The notes: generated by a model not told the origin, from the sequence alone. A DNA stretch of 64,000 nucleotides from CADEED01 sp043747835 (GCA_043747835.1 JAYTOK010000135.1:55576-119575), one strand, 5' to 3'. Positions 9,901 through 16,140 are shown, counted from the stretch's first letter. Numbers and translations are program-made.

Positions 9901-12563
9901 GGCTGGACCAACTGAGCGGTGGGGCCGGAGACGACATCTATGTCATAGACGCGGGCGACTCGATCGTGGAAGCCCCCGGCGGCGGTACGGATACCGTTGT
10001 TTCGAGTGCGAGCTTCACTCTGACGGCGGATCTCGAAAACCTGACGTTGTCGGGCACCGACAACATCAATGCCAACGGCAACAGCGGGAACAACGTACTG
10101 CTGGGCAACCTGGGGGCGAATATCCTGGACGGCGGCGCGGGTGCCGACGACATGCGCGGTGGCGCGGGCAACGACACCTATCGCGTGGACAGCGCGAGCG
10201 ACACCGTCACCGAACTATCGGGAGAAGGTTCAGACATGGTCGAATCGAGCATCTCGTATACGCTCGGCACCAACGTCGACAGTGTTCGCTTGCTTGGCAG
10301 CGGAGACCTCAACGCGACCGGCAACAACGTCGGCAACCTCCTCTACGGCAACAGCGGCAACAACGAGCTCAATGCAGGGCTTGGCGGCGACTACATGGAA
10401 GGCGGCGCGGGCAACGACATCTACTACATCGACGACTTGGATGACGCGTTCTTGGACAGCTCGGGTATCGACGAGATCCGGTCTTCGATCACCTTCAGCA
10501 TCCTGAATTTCGCGAGCATCGAGAACCTGGCGCTCACCGGTAGTTCGGCGATCACCGCCACGGGTAACACCGGCAACAACGTCCTCACCGGGAATGACGG
10601 ACAGAACACGCTGACGGGTGGCTCGGGCAACGACACGCTGGATGGCGGCGCCGCCGGCAATGACATTCTCAACGGCGGGCAAGGCGACGACACGTTCATC
10701 GTGAACCGTAGTGGTCTCGTGCTGCAGGAGGTGTCGGGCCAGGGCAACGACACCGTGCGATCTTCGATCACTTTCACTCTTGCGAACCATTTCGAGAACT
10801 TGACGCTCACGGGCACGGCCAACGTCGACGGCAATGGCAACAGTGTCAACAACACGATCACTGGCAACAGTGGCAACAACGCGCTGGTTGGTAACGGCGG
10901 CCTTGATCAGATGATCGGCGGGCTCGGCAACGACACCTATACCGTCGTCAGCACGAACGACATCGTGACCGAGCAACTCAGCGAGGGCATCGACTCGGTG
11001 ACGGCATCCGTCACGGGTTACACGCTCGCGAACAACGTCGAAAACATGACGCTGTCGGGAAGCATCGCGGCCGGAACCGGCAACACCCTCGACAACGTGA
11101 TCTCGGGTAATGCCGCGGTGAACACGCTGAACGGCGGCGACGGCCACGACACGTTGAACGGTCTCGGGGGCAATGACACTCTCAACGGTGGTAACGGCAA
11201 CGACATTCTCGACGGTGGTATTGGCGCAGACAGCATGTCGGGCGGCGCGGGTGACGACACCTATCACATCAACCAGACCGGCGAGACCGTCACTGAAAGC
11301 TCCAATGCCGGCACAGATACGATCGTCACAACCTTCCAGCTCACGGGGAGTCTCGCCAACAACGTCGAGAACCTCACGCTGGGCGCGAGCATCGTCACTG
11401 GCACCGGCAACACCTTGAACAACGTGATCACCGGCAACGCTGCTAACAACACGCTCTCGGGCGGCGACGGCAACGACACCCTGAACGGCATGGCCGGCAA
11501 CGACAGCATGACCGGCGGTGCGGGCAACGACATCTTCGTCGTCGACAGCCTGTCGGATGTCGTGACCGAAGCGAGCGGTGGCGGCACCGACACCGTCCAG
11601 ACCAGCGTTCAGATCACGACGTGGGCGGCCAACGTGGAGAACATGACGCTGCTCGGCAGCGGTAACCTGACCATCACGGGCACGACCGGCGCGAATGTGC
11701 TGGTCGGCAACTCGGGTAGCAACTCGCTCAATGGCGGATCCGGTGACGACACGATCAACGGCGGCGCCGGCAACGACACGCTGACTGGTGGGTTGGGTGC
11801 CGACACATACCAGTACAACGCGGGCGGCGGGGCGGACACGATCGACAACGTGGCCGCTGATTCGCTCATCGACCGGCTGCGGCTCCTGGATCTGACCTCG
11901 GGCGAAATCGCGTTCTCGAAGTCTGGCAACAACCTCGTCATGACGCGAACCGCCACGCCGACGGATGTCCTGACCGTGACGAACTGGTTCGCGGCGACGG
12001 CCAACCGTCTCGACTTCGTGAACTTCACGAATCGCGAGCTGACGTCGGCGCAGATCGATGCGCTGTTTGCGGGTGGTGGCACTGGAGGCGTGATCAACGC
12101 GATCGCGCCGCGGCAGGCGACGACGGAGCCGGTGGGTTCGGTCGCTTCGCGACTCTTCGCGGAGCCCTTGAACTTCGATGCAATGGACTCGGCCACGCTC
12201 GCTAGTGACGCGATGACCTACGCGGCGAAAGCGGATTCGTCCAACCACGCGATCGTCTGGCAGCCAATCAAGGCGTTCTCCATTGAAGGCGATAGCTCGG
12301 TCTCGACTCTGGGAGCCAAGTCCGCGGCCGAAGACTCCATCTACCGCATCTGGCAACCGATCAAGTCGTACCCGTTGGACGACACGGACATCGGCGTGAA
12401 CCGCCTCATCGACGCCATGTCGACGTTCGGCGCGGACTTGGTGGGGGACATCGGGTCGCCCGCGGGCGACGCGTCCGACTTCGAGAAGCTAGGCGTGGCG
12501 CCGGCGCACGACCTCGCGCGCATGAGCCACTTGCGCTCGGAGTGGCGCCCGTCGCTGGACTGA
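978..12563 (+). CDS. Giant RTX calcium-binding exoprotein (3861 aa), type I secretion substrate
   Basis: The ATG follows a GAGAG ribosome-binding site. Residues 1 to about 500 are non-repetitive and include a Gly/Ala-rich hydrophobic stretch around 310-355. RTX nonapeptides (GGxGxDxLx) then occur in blocks: about 507-560, 815-955, a long block at 1000-1365, 1565-1630, 1810-1880 and onward. They are interleaved with modules ending in FNDGTIWN-type strands, as in haemolysin-related calcium-binding domains. Residues about 1703-1802 look like a dystroglycan/cadherin-like (putative Ig) domain. From about 2800 to 3620 an 81-residue module is repeated in tandem. A tail of about 150 residues after the last repeat ends with VNRLIDAMSTF and resembles type I export signals. 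No leader peptide is present, as expected for this route. Calcium-dependent folding outside the cell is known for the family; adhesin, S-layer-like or toxin roles are all possible, and no enzymatic domain was recognised. Confidence 0.93.
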   Translation: MATIDSVIEETKNWRSSRTIDASVALTEAQLIELAQFLQAKVAELSIAPEGKLPDATAIAFSGKIGDTWASDLAEQRAAASNGAKYTIKDTEAGRLLNTDAFKDAVFRAAGTTELGIQLLSGKINGVRVSQYGISNILSIDDQVSLRFAQSARGSVEIIADKFNSNSVLALTEFPAFVSNADVPSVSGITRETYQALLQTLPSHQVAEVLHTLALAGESIRGGKLSVAVDGVTKTQLEFVMEKAGPESVRENLRKAKVSLSHPAVRALGPLGVVADLISMYAAANEASEHAKAGRHSEAATVVMEWSARFSGSMAGGIAAAEIVGTALAPLAATGPLGAAGWGILTLMAGIAGGILGDQVIAELFEPFGSDPTWNLTTTVQIASKNDAEGLAYRYALAELNPIALLMGVPPNPAALALYDPATGAGLITRGWIEARCIMMAAFVEYYGRDEENDRLLSKSFALPFNYSGDVVMSDASFGADGNLTIDGFDFGFTQPRYLRFGDQSVNTLTGGDRDDRLFGEGGDDTLTGGDDGNSAEKDYLEGGLGNDTYIYRRGDGQDIILDIGGSDHLQIAGEVVSGTFVRTVDPRYPIRNAWTLEDAEEGELYLTLLSGSLEDGTLEITGSRLGDGGSITIEHFSSGQFGFDLGAMERIREIRGNGQFSEGNGSAFVIPLSSLGAPGQVVRFAVGPAFRDFVRLSYAGTNYDFNGDGTLQITLEGGERSLSVVLFSSRNVQQNTLFNLSAVLLDLAGDPISGSGAFVPITIEAIGQPTENPLPATYTVDGDQDPLRDSQGEIVYDQWHNIVPIGADPGRDDNLFGTPANDLMSGGEGTNYYFTEQHGGQDRIVGGSWMDIAIMGSGDDVAIGGNGRDRLAGNGGSDRIYAVSEVTEDYAKERGVVDTNGSGFEDFLTGGAGNDLLVGSESRDVLSGGAGKDTLIAGAGDDFVLGDRDYFPAWQPDNYDPDPWSVTVAIAISPGPNGTLLETYTYTVVNAIRYDRPDPDGDDVIYAGGGNDVVLAGGGNDLVYGETGNDVIFGSLGDDVIVGGVGDDVLIGGDLGDSAKDDDALYGGDGNDKLSGYGGKDQLLGGNGDDVLVGDAGDAFDGEDILDGGTGNDTLIGGGKADALKGGAGNDHIYGDDDEANQQEAAGNDLIEGGDGDDVVAGYGGADNIDGGEGNDLLNGDGNADADEFGGGDVIAGGNGNDIVVGGGGADTIHGGAGQDELFGDASYTPGEFMGDDVIDGGDGDDTITGHGGGDTLLGGAGHDIMMGDGSNVTPVSVQGDDVMDGGDGNDLMVGDGGNDQLYGGAGDDQLSGGEGNDLLVGGDGADQIQGDAGNDVLVGGSEDFLFGGAGDDTYVITSLDGRFNIFDNQGSNTIIVSGGTQPEGARLRMSGGNVLLVYDETNFSVLSADTFASFDNFDFGSGQSLTSVQMHSRFTPGQSLDRLIRLNGGVGPGDLSFRARGNDLIILSSALNTNWFDAAALTANNVLFRTADRTEYGGAPGGSAALVLSNWYLSNSQTYVNSLLAENGASLNLLDYAPYLQREFSGDDSDNELEFASGWFRVSALGGNDTVRTSNGFDFLDGGAGDDSLDSGAGDDVLVGGDGNDTLRGGDGDDQYRYAAGDGADFISDSSGLDTLVLSGIAPQELTITESVLGLQLQIGPSNFGNSISIASTSPYIPSIDMISFDGGIVWNAQQIDGHISGNRVPRVLNPLADATAQVQEVFSRTIPANAFFDPNAGDVLTYTATLADGNALPTWLAFDAATRTLSGTPDFGDAANLAIVIIATDPGGLAASDTFSLVVPTLIVLTGTSGVDSLHATNNNAHVLRGLAGNDGLIGLGGNDRFEGGTGNDGIDGGAGGDTFVWNLGDGRDQIYNGSDSAPGQVDTLLLGPGIAPTDVRIAQSPLSAGDMWVYVRDNATGLETRAFAINWIFSSWGPGVLDRILFNDGTIWNGTEMLRRSLLGGQYDETLIGDGSANLLAGSGGNDHLRGDSGNDDYRGGAGDDQMTAGAGDDTYRFARNDGVDEINDLGGTNRIVFDAGILPGEVSLYRDSSNSNLFPGGFNSDALLVVLNGGLQQVRVESYYSSQSPPVISEIVFGDGTIWNTAAIASRVINVTGVAATINGTAGNDAFNVDHSNDFINESSNAGTDSVTSTVSFNLPSNVENLTLSGRHALYGGGNSLDNTITGNAFANILDGRGGTDTLIGGAGDDRYLVSTPVHFGWGNALDTIIENAGEGYDTIVANSIYSATLPTNVEALIATGGTNPSFGDPTIDQRRKLVGNALANVIDAFLALDAGAQSELVLDGGGGADILIGSFADISVRFVIDDLGDQFVINNNTGAIVETPFSFTTREGIARVDLVGTAAVSATGGDANETFYGSTNSAANVLTGGRGNDSYVVGAGDFVVENAGEGIDSIRVMEGPLHGTVQLSSFANIENLHAGNALGNVTLVGTAGDNVLRGNSGANTLMGGAGNDTIYDSSGLSIDPDVGTDLLLGGSGNDRLISYATADTLDGGAGDDLLTGFGSKFVFGYGSEFDTIDQTNAGGWIQANAGITAGDIRVGRENTTMHIYLGSADRISVTQVFQASLSDWTVSARIQGLQINGGPLMTTQQLGTLAQTATGVPTGLSDTVTGTSGADRLELLGGDDSVSAGAGADILVGGTGNDTLRGNGGGDVYRCSAGFGQDIIQDSATGSSQDSAIDVIEFDASIIRASVSTSRPTSTDDLLITVGMGGDQITVRNFYAGGPSSDQIELLRFADGSTITATELLNLPVIEGTAGADTLNATSTSTILRGLGGNDSLNGNDGNDVLDGGLGEDQMAGGAGNDRYIVDHANDQVVEGLNSGDDSVETALSYSLGANLENLTLTGVAANNLTGNGLANILNGNAAANVLNGGASADSMTGGAGDDTYFVDDAGDQAIEQDGGGIDHVHSSVSFSLGGHVENLTLTGTGNINGAGNDADNVITGNSGNNTLAAGGGLDQLSGGAGDDIYVIDAGDSIVEAPGGGTDTVVSSASFTLTADLENLTLSGTDNINANGNSGNNVLLGNLGANILDGGAGADDMRGGAGNDTYRVDSASDTVTELSGEGSDMVESSISYTLGTNVDSVRLLGSGDLNATGNNVGNLLYGNSGNNELNAGLGGDYMEGGAGNDIYYIDDLDDAFLDSSGIDEIRSSITFSILNFASIENLALTGSSAITATGNTGNNVLTGNDGQNTLTGGSGNDTLDGGAAGNDILNGGQGDDTFIVNRSGLVLQEVSGQGNDTVRSSITFTLANHFENLTLTGTANVDGNGNSVNNTITGNSGNNALVGNGGLDQMIGGLGNDTYTVVSTNDIVTEQLSEGIDSVTASVTGYTLANNVENMTLSGSIAAGTGNTLDNVISGNAAVNTLNGGDGHDTLNGLGGNDTLNGGNGNDILDGGIGADSMSGGAGDDTYHINQTGETVTESSNAGTDTIVTTFQLTGSLANNVENLTLGASIVTGTGNTLNNVITGNAANNTLSGGDGNDTLNGMAGNDSMTGGAGNDIFVVDSLSDVVTEASGGGTDTVQTSVQITTWAANVENMTLLGSGNLTITGTTGANVLVGNSGSNSLNGGSGDDTINGGAGNDTLTGGLGADTYQYNAGGGADTIDNVAADSLIDRLRLLDLTSGEIAFSKSGNNLVMTRTATPTDVLTVTNWFAATANRLDFVNFTNRELTSAQIDALFAGGGTGGVINAIAPRQATTEPVGSVASRLFAEPLNFDAMDSATLASDAMTYAAKADSSNHAIVWQPIKAFSIEGDSSVSTLGAKSAAEDSIYRIWQPIKSYPLDDTDIGVNRLIDAMSTFGADLVGDIGSPAGDASDFEKLGVAPAHDLARMSHLRSEWRPSLD
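9375..11835 (+). repeat. Tandem 81-residue modules inside the RTX gene (nine copies)
   Basis: The anchor Glu codon of the VENLTL-like motif recurs at 9552, 9795, 10035, 10278, 10521, 10794, 11040, 11367 and 11637. The spacings are 81, 80, 81, 81, 91, 82, 109 and 90 codons. The longer units exceed 81 by about 9, 10 or 28 codons, which fits insertion of one or three extra nonapeptides. Each module runs GG-GxDTY, V-D/N, a VxExxxxGxDxV stretch, an NVENLTLTG strand, then a GNxxxNxITGN loop. An isolated earlier copy has its anchor at 7470. Confidence 0.88.
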
Positions 12564-12575
12564 TCGGGTATCGCT

Positions 12576-12617
12576 GAATCTCCCGGGCCGCTCCTTCAGG
12601 GATGGCCCGGGAGATTC
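12576..12617. terminator. Strong hairpin between convergent RTX and lysine-rich genes
   Basis: A 14-bp perfect inverted repeat has arms at 12576-12589 (GAATCTCCCGGGCC) and 12604-12617, with a 14-nt loop. It lies 13 bp after the RTX stop and 23 bp beyond the stop of the convergent small gene, so it could end both transcripts. Neither side has a clear run of T, so classical intrinsic termination is not certain; it may act as a transcript-end stabiliser. Confidence 0.6.
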
Positions 12618-12639
12618 TTCAGCGTGTGTCGCGCGCCCC

Positions 12640-12759
12640 TCAGGGCTTCTGCAAGAACGAGCGCTCGGCTTTCTTCGCCTTCTTCGCTGCGCGCTTCTCG
12701 TCAAAGGACTTCGCGGCCTTCTTCTTCACGCTCTTCTTTTGATCCTGTGCTTTGCTCAT
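12640..12759 (-). CDS. 39-aa lysine-rich basic microprotein
   Basis: Reading the minus strand from ATG at 12759 gives MSKAQDQKKSVKKKAAKSFD continuing to ...RSFLQKP, 39 residues, with about 13 Lys and 3 Arg. A good ribosome-binding site (GAGGAGA) lies about 6 nt upstream. Composition and length suggest a nucleic-acid- or ribosome-associated peptide, but I cannot assign a family. It is transcribed toward the RTX gene and ends at the shared hairpin. The clear ribosome-binding site and uninterrupted frame argue for a real gene; its shortness limits confidence. Confidence 0.6.
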   Translation of the reverse strand: MSKAQDQKKSVKKKAAKSFDEKRAAKKAKKAERSFLQKP

Positions 12760-12810
12760 GTCCGTCTCCTCGGGTCGATGACGCGCGAGACTATCACTCG
12801 CCGCGCCTTT

Positions 12811-13191
12811 TCACGTCACTTCCACGAGCTCTGAGTAACGCTTCAGCACGCTGTTGGCGGTGAGGAACCGCAGTGGCTCCGTCATCGCCTGCGCGACGAG
12901 GAGTCGGTCGAAGAAGTCCGCACCGTCCACGCGCTCCAGCGTCCCCGCCGCCGCCGCGGGTCGCGCGCGCACCGGCAGTTCGCGAAAGCCGCTCGCGGCG
13001 ATCCCGCGCACGAGCTCTTCCGGATCGCCCTCGAGCAGTCCTGCCGCGATCTTCTGTTCGCATTCGACGATGGACGCCGCGCTCACATACACCTCGTCCG
13101 CCGCTTCGATGCGCTCGCGCGTCGCAGGCCTGAGCTTGCGCGAGTCGGCCAGCCACCAAAGATAGATCTGCGTATCGAGGAGCAGGCGCAT
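12811..13191 (-). CDS. PIN-domain RNase toxin, VapC-like
   Basis: The 126-aa protein begins with RLLLDTQIYLWWLAD, the first strand of PIN domains, with acidic residue D6. Further expected positions are E43 in SIVECEQKI and D95 in FFDRLLVAQA, the counterpart of the DPFDR motif. The fourth acidic position, usually LTAD, reads LTAN (N113), and the usual Pro before FDR is Phe, so the active site is slightly non-canonical. PIN toxins cleave tRNA, rRNA or mRNA. It lies 28 bp downstream of a Phd-type antitoxin gene on the same strand, the normal antitoxin-first order. The N113 substitution could weaken metal binding. Confidence 0.85.
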   Translation of the reverse strand: MRLLLDTQIYLWWLADSRKLRPATRERIEAADEVYVSAASIVECEQKIAAGLLEGDPEELVRGIAASGFRELPVRARPAAAAGTLERVDGADFFDRLLVAQAMTEPLRFLTANSVLKRYSELVEVT

Positions 13192-13219
13192 TCAAGCTTT
13201 CACGGAGGAGGGGAGGGCG

Positions 13220-13447
13220 CTACAGCGCGCTCACCGGCTCGAGGGAGCGGTCGAACTCGTCCGCAATCTTTAGCTTGCCCTTGAGCAGCCCGGGGCGCCT
13301 CGGGTTTGCGTCGCGGCCGAGCGGCACCAGCCGCGCCATCGCGCGTCCACCCTTGGCGATCAGAATTTCGTTGCCGTTCGCGACGTCTTCGATGAGACGC
13401 GACAAATGCGTCTTCGCCTCATGGATGTTGATCTTGGCGGGCTTCAC
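13220..13447 (-). CDS. Type II antitoxin, Phd/YefM family
   Basis: The 75-aa product opens with INIHEAKTHLSRLIEDVANG and continues with a KGGRAMARLVPL segment, the hallmark N-terminal fold of Phd/YefM DNA-binding antitoxins. The C-terminal part (LKIADEFDRSLEP) is the kind of tail that wraps a PIN toxin. The start must be GTG at 13447, because an in-frame stop lies just upstream and no ATG is available. No clear ribosome-binding site precedes it. Such antitoxins repress their own promoter; here that promoter would lie in the 32-bp gap shared with divergent ftsB, which contains repeated TTTAG units. Confidence 0.85.
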   Translation of the reverse strand: MKPAKINIHEAKTHLSRLIEDVANGNEILIAKGGRAMARLVPLGRDANPRRPGLLKGKLKIADEFDRSLEPVSAL

Positions 13448-13471
13448 AGTGAACTTAGTTTAGTTTAGTCT
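13443..13471 (+). promoter_or_regulatory. Candidate ftsB promoter and antitoxin operator region
   Basis: TTCACA at 13443-13448 and TAGTCT at 13466-13471 are 17 bp apart, a plausible if weak sigma-70 pair. The -10 ends 8 nt before the ftsB ATG, so the transcript would be nearly leaderless, consistent with the absence of a ribosome-binding site. The segment 13455-13468 contains TTAG-TTTAG-TTTAG direct repeats that could be the antitoxin operator. The -35 overlaps the antitoxin start codon. Confidence 0.35.
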
Positions 13472-13479
13472 ACTCAACA

Positions 13480-13806
13480 ATGAAATGGCTGGGTGGAGCT
13501 CTGATCGTCGTTGTGCTGCTTTTGCAGTACCGCCTGTGGCTGTCCGGGGATGGGGTGCGTGAGGTCTCGCGCCTGTCGGACGCCGTCGAACGCCAGGAAT
13601 CGGAGAACTTCGAGCTCGAGTCGCGCAACAAGCAGTTGATCGCCGAGGTCGCGGATCTCAAGGCGGGAATGGCGGCGATCGAAGAGCGTGCGCGCAGCGA
13701 GCTCGGCATGATCGGCCGCAACGAAACCTTCTTTCAGGTCGTGCCGAAGCGTGCGATGCGCGCGACGCCGACCGCGGCAACGCTCAAGCAGACCGCCGGG
13801 CGCTGA
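13480..13806 (+). CDS. ftsB: Cell division protein FtsB
   Basis: The 108-aa protein has one N-terminal membrane helix (residues about 5-20, ALIVVVLLLQYRLWLS) followed by a coiled coil at about 28-70, the bitopic architecture of FtsB. The ERARSELGMIGRNETFFQVV stretch is the conserved FtsB end. FtsB forms a complex with FtsL and FtsQ in the divisome and helps trigger septal peptidoglycan synthesis. The gene precedes ispD, the common gammaproteobacterial order. The ATG at 13480 has no visible Shine-Dalgarno sequence. The tail after residue 90 is slightly longer than usual and Thr/Ala-rich. Confidence 0.93.
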   Translation: MKWLGGALIVVVLLLQYRLWLSGDGVREVSRLSDAVERQESENFELESRNKQLIAEVADLKAGMAAIEERARSELGMIGRNETFFQVVPKRAMRATPTAATLKQTAGR

Positions 13807-13832
13807 AGCTTCCGCGTTAAGCTTCGCGCCGC

Positions 13833-14555
13833 ATGCGCTACTTCCTCGTCATGCCGGCCGCGGGCAGCGGGCGGCGTTTCTCCGCGAGCACACCGAAGCA
13901 GTACGCCGCGCTCGGCGCCGCGACCGTCATCGAGCATTCCCTGTCGTTGTTCGAAGCCGATCCCGATTGCGCCGGCATCGTCGTCGTGACCGCGAGCGAC
14001 GATGCGATGTGGCCCGCGATCGCGGCGCGCCGTAAGCGCCCCATCGAGACCGCCCCGGGCGGAGCGGAGCGTGCGCAATCCGTGCGCGCCGGCCTGCTCG
14101 CGTTGGCCGCGCGCGTGCGCGATGACGACTGGATCATGGTCCACGATGCGGCGCGGCCGTGCCTCGCCGCCGCGGACCTCTCGCTTCTCAAGCAGGACCT
14201 CGCCGCGCATCCCGTGGGCGGGCTCCTCTCGATTCCCCTCGCCGACACGCTGAAGCGCGCCGCGCCGATGTCAGGCGATGCGCCCGAGGTCGATGCCACC
14301 GTCGACCGGGAGGGCTTGTGGCGTGCCGCGACGCCGCAGGTGTTCCGCTTCGGCCCATTGATGCGCGCACTCGATGCCGCACTGGCCGCGCAGCGTCTGC
14401 CTACCGACGAAGCCCAGGCGCTCGAGTGGGCGGGGCATCGTCCGCGACTCGTCGCGGGCCGTGCGGATAACATCAAGGTGACGACGGCGGACGATCTCAA
14501 ACTCGCCGCCGCCATTCTTCGGGCCAGAGAGTCAGTCAGCGAGAGGGGTTCCTAG
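13833..14555 (+). CDS. ispD: 2-C-methyl-D-erythritol 4-phosphate cytidylyltransferase
   Basis: IspD transfers CMP from CTP to MEP, the third step of the non-mevalonate isoprenoid pathway, in the cytosol. The CTP-binding glycine loop PAAGSGRRF is at residues 8-16 and is followed by the conserved PKQY (Lys22). GGAERAQSVRAG and MVHDAARPC motifs and the C-terminal NIKVTTADDL are all present. The length of 240 aa is normal. The next gene, ispF, starts 2 bp after this stop, so the two isoprenoid enzymes are translationally linked. The frame and start give a full-length family match. Confidence 0.96.
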   Translation: MRYFLVMPAAGSGRRFSASTPKQYAALGAATVIEHSLSLFEADPDCAGIVVVTASDDAMWPAIAARRKRPIETAPGGAERAQSVRAGLLALAARVRDDDWIMVHDAARPCLAAADLSLLKQDLAAHPVGGLLSIPLADTLKRAAPMSGDAPEVDATVDREGLWRAATPQVFRFGPLMRALDAALAAQRLPTDEAQALEWAGHRPRLVAGRADNIKVTTADDLKLAAAILRARESVSERGS

Positions 14556-14557
14556 CG

Positions 14558-15043
14558 GTGCGCATCGGTTCCGGCTTCGACGTCCACGCCTTCGGCGCGG
14601 GAAATTCCATTGTGCTGGGCGGCGTGCGCATTCCGCACACGCGCGGCGTCGTCGCGCACAGCGACGGCGATGTCGTGCTGCACGCACTCTGTGACGCGAT
14701 GCTCGGCGCCGCCGGACTCGGCGACATCGGCATGCATTTCCCGGACACCGATCCGGTCTGGAAGGGCGCGGAGAGCCGGCGCTTTGTGGCCGCTGTGTTG
14801 GAGATGCTCGCCGTGCGCAAGCTCAAGGTCGGTAACACCGACATCACGATTCTCGCGCAGGGCCCGAAAGTCTCGCCGTACCGCCTGGAGATTCGCCGCT
14901 CGATCGCGCAAATGCTGGGCGTCGGCGAGAACCAGGTGAACGTGAAGGCCACGACCACCGAGCATCTCGGCTTCGTGGGGCGCAACGAGGGGCTGGCCGC
15001 GCAGGCGGTCGTCTTGTTAGAGCCGGCCTCCGACAAAGCCTGA
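14558..15043 (+). CDS. ispF: 2-C-methyl-D-erythritol 2,4-cyclodiphosphate synthase
   Basis: IspF cyclises CDP-ME-2-phosphate to MEcPP with release of CMP and works as a trimer. The zinc ligands are visible as D8 and H10 in SGFDVHAF and H42 in the VVLHAL segment. The HSDGDVVLHALCDAMLG and GDIGMHFPDTDPVWKG signatures are intact, as is the C-terminal TTTEHLGFVGRNEGLAAQAV. The start is GTG at 14558, directly following the ispD stop; no better start exists in frame. The length of 161 aa is typical. Confidence 0.96.
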   Translation: MRIGSGFDVHAFGAGNSIVLGGVRIPHTRGVVAHSDGDVVLHALCDAMLGAAGLGDIGMHFPDTDPVWKGAESRRFVAAVLEMLAVRKLKVGNTDITILAQGPKVSPYRLEIRRSIAQMLGVGENQVNVKATTTEHLGFVGRNEGLAAQAVVLLEPASDKA

Positions 15044-15048
15044 TTCAC

Positions 15049-16140
15049 ATGCCGCCGATTCCCGATCACTGGCGCGATGCCGCGCTGACGCCACCGTACG
15101 CCTGGGGCGAGCCGCTCTCGACCGGCGAGCTGCGATCCACGCCCGAAGACTTCGTCGTCGACGAAATCCTGGGCTTCGAGGCCGCGGGCACCGGTCCGCA
15201 CGCGCTGCTCGTGGTGCGCAAGCGTGGTGCGAACACCGAGTGGGTGGCGCGCGAACTCGCGCGCGCGGCGGGATGCAAACCTTTCGAAGTCGGCTTCGCG
15301 GGTCTCAAGGATCGCAATGCCGTGACGACGCAGCACTTCACGGTGCCGTGCACATCGCCCGGAAAGCGGCCGCGTGATGCCGCCGAGTTCATCGGCGTCG
15401 CGGGCGAGGGTTTCGAAGTCCTGAGCTCCGCTCCCCATCAACGCAAGTTGCCGCGCGGCGCGCTTGCCGGTAATCGTTTCGACATCGTTGCGCGCGGAGT
15501 CGACTGCGACCCGCTGGCGCTGACGCGTCGCGTCGCCGAGATCGGCGCCGGCGGAGTGCCAAACTACTTTGGCCCGCAGCGATTCGGCCGCGACGCGGGC
15601 AATCTGTCGGCGGTGATCTCGGCGGCCGGCACAATCGCTGCGGGCGGCCGCCGCGAGCGGGGCCGTGGTCGTTCGGATCAGGGCTTCATGTTCTCCGCGG
15701 CCCGCAGCCTCATCTTCAACGCCATTCTCGCCGAGCGCGTCAGTGCGGGTACGTGGAACCGTCTCGGCGCAGGCGACGTCGCCAATCTCGACGGACGCGG
15801 CAGCGTGTTTGCCGTCGACGTTGCGGACGCGACGATCGAGTCGCGCGGCGCCGCGCTCGAAATCCATCCAACCGCGCCGCTGATGGGCGAGGGCACGCGC
15901 ATGTCATCTGGCGAAATCGCGGCGCTCGAGGAGAGCGTGGCCGCGCGATTTCCCGAAGCGCTGGCGGTGATTCGCGCCGAGCGCATGAATGCGGAGCGGC
16001 GCGCGCTGCGCATCCGCGTGCGCGAGCTCACGCACGAGTACGCGGACGGCGTGCTTCGCGTACGCTTCGCGCTCGATGCCGGCAGTTTCGCGACGACCGT
16101 GCTGCGCGAAATCATCACGGTCGCCAAAGACGAAGAATGA
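15049..16140 (+). CDS. truD: tRNA pseudouridine(13) synthase TruD
   Basis: TruD converts U13 of tRNA-Glu to pseudouridine. The family motif GFAGLKDRNAVTTQHF is at residues 82-97, with catalytic Asp88. GGVPNYFGPQRFGRD, the second family signature, lies at about residues 167-181, followed by the TRUD insertion domain. The protein is 363 aa, in the usual range. It begins 5 bp after the ispF stop, matching the ispD-ispF-truD-surE order common in gammaproteobacteria, although here two extra genes separate truD from surE. Confidence 0.95.
   Translation: MPPIPDHWRDAALTPPYAWGEPLSTGELRSTPEDFVVDEILGFEAAGTGPHALLVVRKRGANTEWVARELARAAGCKPFEVGFAGLKDRNAVTTQHFTVPCTSPGKRPRDAAEFIGVAGEGFEVLSSAPHQRKLPRGALAGNRFDIVARGVDCDPLALTRRVAEIGAGGVPNYFGPQRFGRDAGNLSAVISAAGTIAAGGRRERGRGRSDQGFMFSAARSLIFNAILAERVSAGTWNRLGAGDVANLDGRGSVFAVDVADATIESRGAALEIHPTAPLMGEGTRMSSGEIAALEESVAARFPEALAVIRAERMNAERRALRIRVRELTHEYADGVLRVRFALDAGSFATTVLREIITVAKDEE

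Noticed and set aside
10230..12356. 708-codon open frame on the minus strand inside the RTX gene
   Set aside because: It is antisense to the repetitive Gly/Asp/Asn-rich coding region, whose biased codons suppress stops in other frames. The translation is low-complexity Val/Arg/Ala without any family motif.
14536..15867. 443-codon minus-strand frame across ispF and truD
   Set aside because: Both plus-strand genes have full family signatures; the antisense product is Arg/Ala-rich and unrecognisable.
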